Origin: Haematococcus lacustris
Taxonomy: Eukaryota > Chlorophyta > Chlorophyceae > Chlamydomonadales > Haematococcaceae
NCBI GenBank assembly: GCA_030144725.1
Contig: JASKMD010000002.1
Coordinates: forward strand, 2,588,324-2,652,323
Direction: 5' to 3'
Length of the DNA: 64,000 bases
Numbering within the stretch: the stretch's first letter is position 1; each line of letters opens with the position of its first letter. The position numbers and the translations under genes are program-made. This document shows positions 21,674-31,919 of the stretch, piece by piece. The notes beneath the pieces are model-generated. The model was not told where the DNA came from and did not search any database. It saw only the letters and a program-made list of their open reading frames with translations.

Positions 21674-22080
21674 GGGTTAGTCTTGTAGACGAACAGAACC
21701 CAGCACCCTTTGGAACTGCCACAGCAGGACATGGCAGTGTTACAGCAGTCTTGCAACCAGCAGCCAAAGAAAGAGTTTTACTCTCATAAGAAAGGGTGGC
21801 CTTGTTGGCAAAAAGCCACTCATCACTCAGAAGCACGTCATAGCCTTGCACAAAGCGGGGCATGACTGTCAGCTTGCTTGTGGCACAGTGACCAGGCAGA
21901 CATAAGTCTACAGTGGCAAACTGATTGCAAGACAGAGTGGTGTTGTCAGCCAGGGACCACTGTTGTGCTTTGGAGAGAGACATCAGCGGCAGTGCATGCT
22001 TCAAAGCAAATGTAGTGCTGATGAAAGGAGTGTGTGGCACCAGTGACACACAAGAAGTGTGCCAGCAGCCAGCAGCCACT
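21660..22080 (-). pseudogene. Gypsy protease (retropepsin), inactivated
   Basis: The minus strand reads a retropepsin-like segment: GATHSF, then after a frame change STTFALKHALPLM ... RFVQGYDVLLSDEWLFAN. The Asp of the usual D-S/T-G triad is a Val codon (GTC ACT GGT), and an extra T in the run after THS shifts the frame. Both changes predict an inactive enzyme. A second partial protease-like match (RYDVFLGDDWLYA) lies just upstream at about 22150-22205. Confidence 0.75.
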
Positions 22081-22157
22081 GATGAGCTTTAGAGTACAAG
22101 CTCTACGGCAGTGCGTGCTTGAAAGCAAAGCCGGTGCCGATGAAAGAGTGTGTGGGG

Positions 22158-23758
22158 TTACAGCATACAGCCAGTCATCACCCAAAAACACATCATACCG
22201 CGGTAGGCGGGGCAGCAGGCGGCGGAGCCGTAGGAGCTGCAGGGTAGGCACGGGGAGGGGCGGAGCCACCAGCGCCACCGGCGCGGCCGGAGTGACCAGG
22301 CCGGAGTGAGAGTGAGGGCTGCCCGGACGGCGGCGATCTGCAGGCGAACAGCAGCCACAACACTAACACCACCACACTTGCTTGGGGTGACCCCAGAACC
22401 AGCAGCAGCTACAATGCCCTTGTGGTTGTGTATGGCTGAAGCCACAGCATCGTCAAGAGTGGGGTGTGCCAAGGACATGAAGTCCTTTGCCACTGGGCCA
22501 GTTGGGGGGTGAGGCCCCCCTAAACAGTGACCACAGTCAATGCCATGTTCATGCACCCTTGTACCACACAAAGTGATGGTATTGCTGAAGTTCGTAATGT
22601 ACTCCTGCAGGGTCACACTTAGAGACATGCACAGCAGCTTAGAGTTGATTAGCTGGCCATGAGCATGGTCAAGGTCAGGCACAAAGTCCTCCCCTACCAT
22701 CTCAATGAAGTGCTTGCAAAGATAGTCCCATGGGGTATACCCACTGTGTGTTAAGGCATTTGAATACCTGATGGACTTGAACATGAGGATGGCAGTGCAA
22801 GGGCAGGATTAAGGTTATTGTTAGCACAGTGCACCTCTAGATCCTTAAGGAAGGTGACTGCACGTTTACCCTGAGCAAGGCTGCTATCAGACCGACGCTC
22901 AACAGGGGGCAAGCCCCTGTGGGGGTGCACCACAGCGTCAGGTGCCAAAGGCACAGCAGCAGGTGGGAGTGGGGCAGAGCCACCAGCTAGCCCAGCATAC
23001 TTCTGACGGATTGCAGCAATAGATGCTGATGGCTTGGGGACAGGCCTACTAGGGCTCTGTCCTATGGGAGTCCAGCCAGAGGCAGGAGCACCCTGGGCCA
23101 CTGTGGCGTGTGCAGCAGTGTATGCAGCACGTGCAACAGATGCAGCAGCAGCAGTAGTGCATGGAGCATTGTGCACAGCAGGTTGGGCAGCAGGCTGGGC
23201 AGCAGAGGCACCATTACCTTCATGGTTTGCAGCATAAGCATGGTGACTTGTAGACCCACCTGCAGGCTGGGGACCAGCTACCTGCAGAACAGCAGTCTGG
23301 TGTGCAACAGCAGCAACACCGTGCACAGCTGGCTGGGCAGCAGGCTGAGCAGCAGGCTGGGCAGCAAAGGTGCCATTGCCTATAGGGGCTGCAACAGATG
23401 CATGGGGACATGTAGACCCACCTGCAGGCTGGGGACCAGATACCTGCAGAACAGCAGACTGGTGTGCAACAGCAGCAACACCGTGCACAGCTGGCTGGGC
23501 AGCAGGCTGAGCAGCAGGCTGGGCAGCAAAGGTGCCATGGCCTATAAGGGCTGCAACAGAAGCATGGGGACATGTAGACCCACCTGCAGGCTGGGAACCA
23601 GCCTCCTGCAAGCAAGCGGACTGGGGTACACCAGCATTAGCAGCAGGTCGACGAGCAGTGAAACATTGCATGTCGAAGATGCTAGCCACAGTATTGCAAG
23701 GCTGCATTTCTGCCTGCATGGAGGGCTGAGCCCGGCTGGGGCGCAAGAGCAAAAGCAT
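22158..23758 (-). pseudogene. Gypsy gag (capsid region) with Ala/Gln/Pro-rich repeats
   Basis: Two overlapping minus-strand frames make up gag. The upstream one (23758-22751) is low-complexity with three 54-residue repeats (GPQPAGGST, VAAVAHQ, AAQPAAQPAVHG) and ends in a helical segment (AVTFLKDLEVHCANNNLNPA). The next (22784-22158) starts IRYSNALTHSGYTPWDYLCK and EDFVPDLDHAHGQL, resembling gypsy capsid. The frame change near 22780 separates them. No intact CCHC knuckle was found, and 22190-22380 looks scrambled. Assignment rests mainly on position between LTR and protease. Confidence 0.7.
23165..23640. repeat. 162-bp tandem repeat in gag
   Basis: Three copies of a 162-bp unit (marked by GTAGACCCACCTGCAGGCTGG near 23252, 23413 and 23575) keep the gag frame, adding 54 residues per copy. 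Confidence 0.9.
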
Positions 23759-24142
23759 CAGCGCGACTTACCCCAGCAGCAACGGCTTCAGCAGCGGCAA
23801 CGGCAACGGCTTCTGCGTGGATAGCGGCCAGGAGGTCATGGCGGGCCAGGAGGCCGGCCGGAGCTACTCACTAGGCACGTCCCGCTCGCCAGCTTTGTCG
23901 CCACTGTCACGCTCGCCTGCAAGGTCGACATTCCCTACAATGCACTGGCCCGCTCATAGAGAGACTCCAGATATGCCTTATTCTCGGCCCCATTTCGGCG
24001 AACTCGATGCTTTGTGTGTTCCGAGGTTTTGTTTAAGAGCGCTTAGCGCGAGCCTAATCCTCTGCAGTGACTGTGTAAGCCACGCGAACACTTCGAACCA
24101 TCTTTTACATGGTCGAGGCGGAGAGTTTACAGTAAATGGCTT

Positions 24143-24157
24143 ATCGGTCGGAAACCA
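24143..24157 (-). promoter_or_regulatory. Putative primer-binding site
   Basis: Two bases inside the 5' LTR the minus strand reads TGGTTTCCGACCGAT, beginning TGG as expected for pairing to a tRNA 3' CCA end. The tRNA was not identified. Confidence 0.5.
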
Positions 24158-24159
24158 CA

Positions 24160-24230
24160 TGTAACGTGCAGCCTCATGAAGGCGACGTTGGACCGTTTGA
24201 ACCATATGTAACACTGAGCCGGCCGCGAGG
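24160..24230 (-). repeat. 5' LTR, inner 71 bp
   Basis: Matches 10114-10184 with one mismatch. The LTR is broken here by the element at 24231-30025 and resumes at 30033. The 7-bp CGCGAGG at 24224-24230 is duplicated at 30026-30032. Confidence 0.95.
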
Positions 24231-25839
24231 CAATCAAGTCTCCCGGTAAAAGTTCCCCCTATATGGGGGAAATTTGTTGGCTGTAGATGGGGGAAGTTTT
24301 GAATTGCCCAACCGCGCTACTCGACAAGCACTAGCGACTAGCAACCCACACTACAGCTTGCTGGGCTCCTCCGCATGCTTTGACGCGCAACCTTGACTGC
24401 CTAGGGGCGGTTCCTGGGGGCGGTTATTGCAATCGTTGATGAACGGCCGCAGCGATGCCGACCCCAATCCGTCCCTTAACACCAGCCGACCCACAGCAAA
24501 GCCAGAGCCACACTGACCGATACCATACTCGACATTCGTGCGCCCATCGTCAGCATGTTGAAGTGGAGGCAGTGGTCTTAGGCAGTGGTCCTACGTGGTG
24601 GTTTGCTTGCTGCTCTCGTGGAGAATGCGGGGAGTGCGGAGGATGCGGAGGAGGACAACGGGTTAGTGAGGAGCTTTGTTGGGCATGTTGCGCTGCTTGA
24701 CAGACTCCCAACGGCCAGACCTTAGAGTAGCTGCCGGTCAGGCCATTTGATTGCTTTATAGCCTTCATAATCGAGCACAACATCAAGAAGCGATAAGTGA
24801 CAGTGACGGTACAGCATGCAAAGGCAGCAGGCAAAGGCAGGGCACCAAGACGCAAGCCTGCGGAAGAGGGTGTGGAGTAGCATGTACCACCACAGCAGCA
24901 GGCGCGTGTGGGCACCGGGCCAACCACCCACGATGTGTTGGGCGGTCCGCAGATGTCAGCCATCAGCCCTGAGACGTTTGACGTCAACGAAGACCCTTCA
25001 TGTAAGTCAGTGTGCGCATGCTGTCTGCCGCCAGCTGACAGTGTTCATGCCTATATGCCTATGCCTATGACTGGGCTAATATAAGGCGCTAAGACAGCAA
25101 CTATCCAACACTCGCATCTGTACCAATCTGCATCATCTTGGCAGCCGGGCTTTCTCCCCTTGCTTGCTTGCTTGCCTATGGCATCAAGGAAGTAGCTTGC
25201 CCTGCCTGCCTATTCACAGATGGGATAATGTCTCCGCTGGAGGGCAACATATGGCAACTGGGTGGCATCCCATCCCCTTGCCAAGGTATGCTATGCAATA
25301 GTGCTAGTGTTGTTGCGTTGATGCTGTTGTTGTTGATGACACAGGATTACTTGTCACAACCGCTGTGTCTAATCCTTGGAAGCAACCAGCTATCTTGCAT
25401 GATCATGGCTTGCATGACTGCTGGCTTGCATGATCTTGAATCTGATTTGTGCATGACTGCTGGCTGCATGACTGTTGTGTGATTTGATGCTTGTGTGCCC
25501 CCCCTGTGCACCTCTCTCTGCAGCCCACGCCCCAGCCCAGCTCAGCAACCATCTGCCAAAAGGATTGGTGAGCCGCAGCTGGCAGGCGAGGCAGCTACAG
25601 ACCTGCCGCTGACGGGGGGGCCCACCCCAATGCAACTGCTGGACACAGATTTAACCTCTGTGCCGCAGCTGGTGGGGAGGGCAGCCGCAGGCTTGCTGCT
25701 GGCGAGAGGGCCACCCCTAGTGCAACTAGCGCCGGGGGGGCCAAGCTCTGTGCCGCAGCTGGCCGGGGAGGCAGCCGTAGTGCCGCTACACAGCAAGGTG
25801 CACCCAGTCACCCGCCCACCCACCCATTTGCATCATGGT

Positions 25840-26345
25840 GTTGTTGTCATGCCACCCCACCCCTCGCCGCCGCAGCCCAGCCCTGCCCCAACCCCTCCCA
25901 GCCCCACCCCACCCCCTCCCAGCCCTACCCACCCACCCCCCCTCCCAGCCCTGCCCCACCCTAGCCCAGCCCTGCCCCACCCCCTCCCAGCCCTGCTCCA
26001 CCCCCTCCCGGCCCAGCCCAGCCCTGCCCCACCCCCTTCCAGCCTTGCGTTGCCCCTCCCTGCCCAGCCCAGCCCAGCCCTGCCCCACCCCCTCCCAGCC
26101 CCGCCCCACCCCCTCCCAGCCCTGCTCCACCCCCTCCTAGCCCTGCCCAGACCTGCCCCACCCCCTTCCAGCCTTGCGTTGCCCCTCCCTGCCCAGCCCA
26201 GCCCTGCCCCACCCCCTCCCAGCCCCGCCCCACCCCCTCCCAGCCCTGCCCCACCCCCTCCCGGCCCAGCCCAGCCCTGCCCCACCCCCTCCCTGACCTG
26301 ACTTGCCTTGCCCAGCCCTGCCCTGCCCTGCCCTGCCCTGCCCTG
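25840..26345. repeat. Pro-rich CCCAGCCCTGCC minisatellite
   Basis: Repeats of CCCTCCCAGCCCTGCCCCAC fill about 460 bp, then a (CCCTG)n run. A long Pro/Ala/Leu frame spans it with no domain. Confidence 0.85.
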
Positions 26346-26737
26346 CCCTGCTCTGCCTGCAGGTGTGTGGCAGTGCATGCTGCAGGTAGCAGCAGGCTGC
26401 AGGTGTGCTTTAGTGCATGAGCAGCAGCAGCAGGCTGCGGTGCATGTGCTGCAATGCATGAGCAGTAGTAGCAGCAGGCTGTAGGTGTGTTGCGGTGCAT
26501 GGACAACATCAGCAGGCTGAGGTGTGTGGCAGTGCAGTCTTGTATTAGCAATGAGCAGCAACTTTGAGCCTTCATCTGAAAAGAAGGTTGCATGGTACAA
26601 AAGCTTTAGAAAAGCTGTCCTGAGCTTCCGTTCAGTTCCATCCCACACAACGTGATTTGTAAGCTGTGAATGGTCAAGATGTAATGAAGAAAACGGTGGT
26701 GGTCATTAGCCGTGTATCCTCTTCTCGTGATACCTAC

Positions 26738-27092
26738 GCCCCTTGTATGGACAACACCACCACGCGGTGATGCGCTAAGTCCGCAAAGGTGGTAGCCACC
26801 TGATACATACCCCCTATGCATGTATGCATCACGGTCATGCTTAACAAGTGCAGGCCTGGCAGTGATCCACACCCAATGTGTTACAGCTAGCGTGACTACG
26901 GATGGTACCTATAGTGGAGGCTCACCAGATCCAGCCACATGCTAGGGTGTGGTGCACCACATGCCCCTTGTATGGACAACACCACCACGCGGTGATGCGC
27001 TCATGCTGCAAACGTGGCAGCCACCTGCTACATACCCCCTATGCATGTATGCATCACGGTCGTGCTTAGCAAGTGCAGGCCTGCCAGTGATA
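26738..27092. repeat. Direct duplication of a 130-bp segment
   Basis: 26738-26867 and 26962-27092 share GCCCCTTGTATGGACAACAC, CCACGCGGTGATGCGCT and ATGCATGTATGCATCACGGT, about 90% alike by eye, spaced about 223 bp apart. Both contain the palindrome ATGCATGTATGCAT. It lies in the non-coding half of the KDZ-like element. Confidence 0.9.
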
Positions 27093-27615
27093 GGTTAGGA
27101 TGGGCTGGGCTGGCTAGGGATGGGCTGGGCTGGCCTGGCAGTGATAGGTAGGATGGGCTGGGCTAGCTAGGAGGCAAGGCGGTGCTAACATTGTTTAGGC
27201 TACAGGTTATAAACTTGAGCGCGGCCATTCTTATTTGGCTTGGGTAGCCTTGTCTATCCTATGCCTATTGTCAATAAAGAGCTACTACTCCAATTAGGAG
27301 CTAGGCACCTAGGGATGCGGCTGGTTACATGCATGGTATGTAGAGGTTGGGACCGGGTGACTCTGGAATGAAGTCTAGTTAGGTCAGCTCTCATCGGCTA
27401 GGGATCACATAAGCGGTTGGTTGGATAGCATTACATGACCACCATGTTACAAGGGATTACAAGGGTGTTACAAGTGGTGTTACAAGGGTGTTACAAGTGG
27501 TACAAGGGAATGAAAAGTGCAACTGGTGCAGCTGCCGTCCATAGTGCAGCAGCTTGCCGTAGGGGGTTGCTGTGGAGAACTCAGCCCATGGAGCTGGCTC
27601 ACCCCTCACCATGGC

Positions 27616-29859
27616 CTAATGCTGCTCCTCTGTCATGCTGTCAGCTGCTGCATCCTCACCACTCCCTAGTGCCTGGTAGAGTGCTGCCTCTATGAGAAGA
27701 TGACGAGCTGTCCTAAGCTTTGCCTTGATGGCGTTGCTTGCTGCGCGCGTGTCATTGTCGCTCTGGCCCATACGGTCGCGTTGTAACCCCAGCTCGTGCA
27801 CATCGTTGGTGAGCTGCTCCACCTGGGTACGGTACCTACAACACACCGCACTGAACCAACTGTGCCACACCTCACCCTGAACACTCTGCACCCTTGCCAT
27901 GCAACACACACCTTGAGACTTGACCTTCGACCAGGCCTCATGCAATGAGAGGGCTCTCACCCTCAGCACTGCCATGGTGCTTCTCCTTCTCAAGGGCATG
28001 CACGCTGTGCGCTGTCTCGAGCTCCATGCACTTCAGCTTGGCAGCTGCCATGCGCTGCTCGTGGAGCCCTCGTAACCCCCTTAGCTGCAGCTGAGCCATG
28101 TCTATTGACAGCGAGATGGAGGGCAGCCGGGTGGGTGCCTGACCCTTGCCGCTGGCAAGGGCTTTTAGGCGCAGCTGCTGGTCCACCCACTGTCCCACTG
28201 CGGCACCACAAAGCACCAAGCAATCCAATAGCATTAGCCTAGCCACAGTTGTGCCACGTTTGCTATTGCCGTACCTTCCATGAATCTTCTGGCTGACCAT
28301 GTGACGTCGTAGGGGTGAGGTGGCTGTCCTTACAGGCAGCGATGGCTGCTGTCTCATCTCATCTCGTCTCAGCTCATGTTACCCAGCTTGACTTCCAGCT
28401 CACCTGAGCATGTGGCAGACAGCCAGCTGTGTGCTGGAAGGCAGATACCAAGGCTAGTAGCGGCACGCCATGGCAGCACACAAAGCCAACCACACCACGC
28501 ACTGCACAAGGTGGGTGTTATGTTGCTGGTCTCAGGCCTGGAATAGGACAGCGAGGTCGAGCAGTCATGTGCCTCACTGTCCACGCCTGCCAATCTTGCT
28601 GCTACTACCCAGGGGGAGTTGCCCACTGTCATGCACCTGTAGGTAGGTTTCTGTGCGCTGTTCTAGGTCACGGGTGGCCTTGGCCACACCGGCATAGCTG
28701 CTGGGCTTGTTGCAAGCATCGCCAGTAACACAATGCACGTAGCCATCTTGTGGCACACCTGCAGCATGCACACACACACACACACATACACACCCATTGC
28801 CGTATGATAATGATGATGATAATGATGTCACACACAGCTTTCCTGCATGGCAGCAGATGCATGCGACCACTTACCTTGGACGAGCGCACAGATGGGACAG
28901 TCACTAAATGCTCCTCTGGGGAGTTTGGCTTGTAGGTCTGAGCGCTGTTGCAACAAGCTGGGCATGGAGGGGCCGGTCAATGGCCCGCAGGTAGTCAAAG
29001 AATGCTTGGCTGAAGCTGTCTGTTCTGATCTGCGGAGGTGGGTACAAGGCCAAAGGATGGTGGGCGGCATTGAGGGCCTCCAGGAAGGCTACATGACAGC
29101 ACACACAAACACACATGATGATACGAATGGGTGGCGCATGGCACAGTCTACAGCGCAGGTGACTAGCGATGGCTGACCTTCCAAAAAGACACCACACCCT
29201 TGCATCGGGGCATAGGAGCGCAATACTCTCACATCATACCACGTTTGAGCGTGGGTCTGCTGCTAGGCCAGCAGAAGAATGAGAGAGGGTTGGGACTGAT
29301 CAACTGATTGCATAAAGCGCACTCATAGCAAGGGAGCATCAACTTAGCGGTCCTGCATGCTGATGTACTCCACCTGCATCACCTGAAGTGGCTTCAGGGG
29401 GGAATCTTCTAGTCTAGTTGCCCCAGAGGCACAAGCATGGTGCTGCCAATCCTCGCTGATAGCTGTTTACATAACTGACTGCAGGGCTGTCATTTGAGCT
29501 GCCAAACGCTCCTGATGCTGTGGCGCAGACTCCACATACTCCCGCTTGCGCTGCTCCGAATTGGAACGGGTAGCGGCATCTGACCGCTCCCTGCGCTCCT
29601 GCCAAGGCAGAAAAGCTGCAGAACGCAGGTGCTGCTCATGGTGCGGTTTCTCCTGTAGCTCGTCTGGCACTGCATTTGTGTCCGTCGCTAGGGGATTTTG
29701 GCCTGTCCTCAGCACTGCGCTCAACATCCCGTGTAACCGCTCCCCTGGCAAGTCCCTTTTGGGCTGCGCGCTTGAGCTTATCTTAATAAGAACGGTCCGG
29801 CGGGTGTTGGGCTGCGTTTGCTGGGCAGTAACCGCCCGCCCGGAACCGCCTCTGGGCAA
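27616..29859 (-). CDS. Probable KDZ-superfamily transposase, multi-exon, ends uncertain
   Basis: Minus-strand exons, roughly in order: 29859-29470 (charged N-terminal part), about 29420-29355 (DSPLKPLQVMQVEY), about 29240-29175, about 29088-28884 (PPPQIRTDSFSQAFFDYLRA ... FSDCPICALVQ, a CxxC pair before a GTAAG donor), about 28760-28640 (VPQDGYVHCVTGDACN ... Asp possibly catalytic), about 28357-27960 (QWVDQQLRLKAL ... MAAAKLKCMELE) and about 27840-27616 (VEQLTNDVHELGLQRDRM ... NAIKAKLRTARHLLIEA, coiled coil). The helical region before CPxC, an Asp in a xGDAxN context and a C-terminal coiled coil recall KDZ transposases. Exon phases were not fully checked and some joins need different frames. 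Confidence 0.5.
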
Positions 29860-30032
29860 TCAAGGTTGCGCGTCAAAGCATGCAGAGGAAGCCAGCAAGC
29901 TGTAGTGTGGGTTGCTAGTCGCTAGTGCTTGTCGAGTAGCGCGGTTGGGCAATTCAAAACTTCCCCCATCTACAGCCAACAAATTTCCCCCATATAGGGG
30001 GAACTTTTACCGGGAGACTTGATTGCGCGAGG

Positions 30033-30261
30033 GCACTCGAGCCGCGGGCACTGTAACAGTCGGCCACAAGGCACCACCGTGAGAAGGCTAGGGCTTAGAA
30101 CGGGGCCCCCTGGAATCGAACCAGTTGTCCTCGCAGCTTACGCTGCTAGGCTTTACCTGCCAACTCACACTAATGCGGTGTGACTGGTATCCTGTAGCTG
30201 CCTCGGGTTAACCGCGACCGCCCAGACGATACTAAGGGACTACGCGGAGCGCGCCCTTACA
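30033..30261 (-). repeat. 5' LTR, outer 229 bp
   Basis: Identical by eye to 10185-10413. It ends TTACA, followed by the CCTGG target duplication. Contains the same GGTTCGATTCC motif (minus strand). Confidence 0.95.
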
Positions 30262-30639
30262 CCTGGTGAACATGATGTGACTTTGAAGCTGTCAAACTGA
30301 TAGAGGCCTGACCTTTTTGTTGTGCGGTTTGTTTCAATAGATGCGCCAATGGGTCAAGAACAAACATTTCATGTCGCTTTTTCTCTAGGTGCAACGGGTG
30401 CAACACAGTGGAGGATACAGTGGAGGAGGGGGGGTGTAACCCGGTGATACCTTAGTGAGCGCCGACCCAAATGATGTATTCGGCGAGGAGCGAACATGAG
30501 ACGATGCTTCAACCACCCCGTCTAGGCGCCCTGCTCGCCCGGCAGGCATCGCGTTGGGTGTCAGCCGGACATTTCATTTGTGCACAACCAGCTCACTACG
30601 CTAGGTAGATGGGGTCACAGGGATGCAGCTCACCGTGCC

Positions 30640-30837
30640 AAGGAGACCCGTCTCGCCGATGTGATTTGTTCGCGGGCACATGTGGCAGTACGCGAGCAAA
30701 GACTCCAATGGCTTGCGCTGATGGTCAGATGACGCGCATTGACTTGCGGCTACCAATGTGATAAACGCTATCGAAAACGATGCACTATTAAGAGAGTACT
30801 TGCATGCATGTTACCAACCCCATGTTGGGGGCGCCTG
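30640..30837 (-). mobile_element. Copy of TCAGG transposon family B (3)
   Basis: Reverse complemented, it begins TCAGGCGCCCCCAACATGGG and GTTGGTAACATGCATGCAAG, matching the ends at 41236 and 41818. Further in, GGAGTCTTT and GCCACATGTG correspond to the 41818 copy. The far end is not identified. Confidence 0.75.
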
Positions 30838-31103
30838 ACCAATAGTGGAAGAAAAAATTGAGACAAATGGGAATGCAATGTGTGGCACAGGCCCTACTCA
30901 CCTACGCGCTTTTACTATGGCCTTATTGGCGGTGGCGGTTTATGTTACACTACTTAAATTTCTTAAGTATCTAGCTGTTGTCCATTGTTGACGAACTCCA
31001 CGCTGGAGGTGGCCGGGGTCCGGCTGGTGGTGGCCCGTGCGGCGCTTGAAACTGACGGGACATGTTTTCGAGCCATTTTATCAGACCTTGGCATGGTACC
31101 ACA

Positions 31104-31185
31104 GGTCACCCCGGCCGTTGGTCCCGCCAATCCGTGCCAGGCCTGACGCTCACACCACGCGCTAGTGAAGGGTAGCTGAGCCAGG
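31104..31185 (+). mobile_element. Solo end fragment of the 149-bp-TIR family
   Basis: GGTCACCCCGGCC, TTGGTCCCGCCAATCCGTG and CACGCGCTAGTGAAGGGTAG match the inverted repeat of the element at 54091-56287. Only the outer ~80 bp are present. Confidence 0.75.
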
Positions 31186-31919
31186 GTAACCCACACTGTG
31201 GGCCACAGTGTAACCACACGACACAGAAAGTATTAAAATACATCTCATGTGAACTGTGGAATCATCAGGGCACAAAGGCAGCATCAGGGCAGAAGAAAGG
31301 TGGGCTGGTGTATGCTACAAGCTAGCTCGCTAGCTGACGGGCTTACTCACCCTGCAAGTCAAACCCTGCAGACAGAAACAGGTCAGTAGGCACCATGGTT
31401 TCTAGCATGCCCTGACGTCAGGTCATTTTGGGGATCGCATTCGGTGCACACAAAGTTAGCTCGTCGACAAATGGTCAAGACGCATTTCCGTCACATGAAG
31501 ATATGAAAACTCCCTGTGCAAGGCCTTAGCTCGCCATCCTGTCATGCCTATCGTTCTCTATTGCATGGCACTCTCGCAGTCGTCGTGCTTGTGCAAGCAT
31601 TGAAGCACCGTGATTGCCACCAGTGGCCAGGCAGCGCCCCTGGCGGGCCTAGAGCCTAGCGCTGCACTATGAGCCTGTTTTAGTCATCATCGGAGTCCTG
31701 GACTCTGCCTCCAGCTCGATGCCTCCTGTATGCCTTGCGTTTGCTATTTTTCTCATCTATCTGCGGGCTTCTTCCGCGGTAAGTGGACGCCAATTTTAGC
31801 TTTAGCTGGACTTCACCTATTTGGCATGTTGTTTCCTCTAGCTGCCTGACGCCCACCCGCGAAAGGGTGGCATCCCGCCGCATGTGGGTGCATGAGCGCT
31901 GTCCATCCTGTCCACGCAG
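31186..31919. other. No gene recognised; probable upstream part of the kinase gene
   Basis: No repeat family or domain is recognised. The first clear exon of the following kinase gene begins at 31920 after a CGCAG acceptor, so its signal-peptide exon and promoter should lie here, but no start codon can be chosen with confidence. Confidence 0.4.

Larger units (their letters stand above)
24231..30025 (-). mobile_element. 5.8-kb DNA transposon with about 205-bp terminal inverted repeats, KDZ-like
   Basis: Starts CAATCAAGTCTCCCGG and ends with its reverse complement. The two ends stay over 90% complementary by eye for about 205 bp (24231-24437 and 29820-30025). A CGCGAGG duplication of 5-7 bp flanks it. 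It sits in the gypsy 5' LTR, and the uninterrupted site is visible at 10178-10190. Minus-strand exons in its right half resemble KDZ (Kyakuja/Dileera/Zisupton) transposases, while its left half is repetitive and Pro-rich. The superfamily call is tentative; the element boundaries are firm. Confidence 0.88.
10114..30261 (-). mobile_element. Ty3/gypsy chromodomain LTR retrotransposon, interrupted by three insertions
   Basis: Both boundaries are resolved. A 5-bp duplication CCTGG lies at 10109-10113 and 30262-30266, and LTRs begin TGTAACG and end TTACA (plus orientation). Reading on the minus strand the order is 5' LTR (30261-24160, split by a 5.8-kb element), primer-binding-like site, gag, protease, reverse transcriptase, RNase H, integrase, chromodomain, polypurine tract and 3' LTR (10413-10114). 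This order (RT before integrase, chromodomain at the end) is that of Ty3/gypsy chromoviruses. Subtracting the three nested elements and their duplications leaves about 6.55 kb, a normal size. The two LTRs differ at one of 300 positions (A at 10132, G at 24178), so integration was recent, yet the coding part has stops and frameshifts and is not autonomous. Confidence 0.95.

Noticed and set aside
25495..26301. 268-codon Pro-rich frame in the KDZ-like element
   Set aside because: Mostly a CCCAGCCCTGCC minisatellite; only the first 80 codons are non-repetitive and carry no domain.
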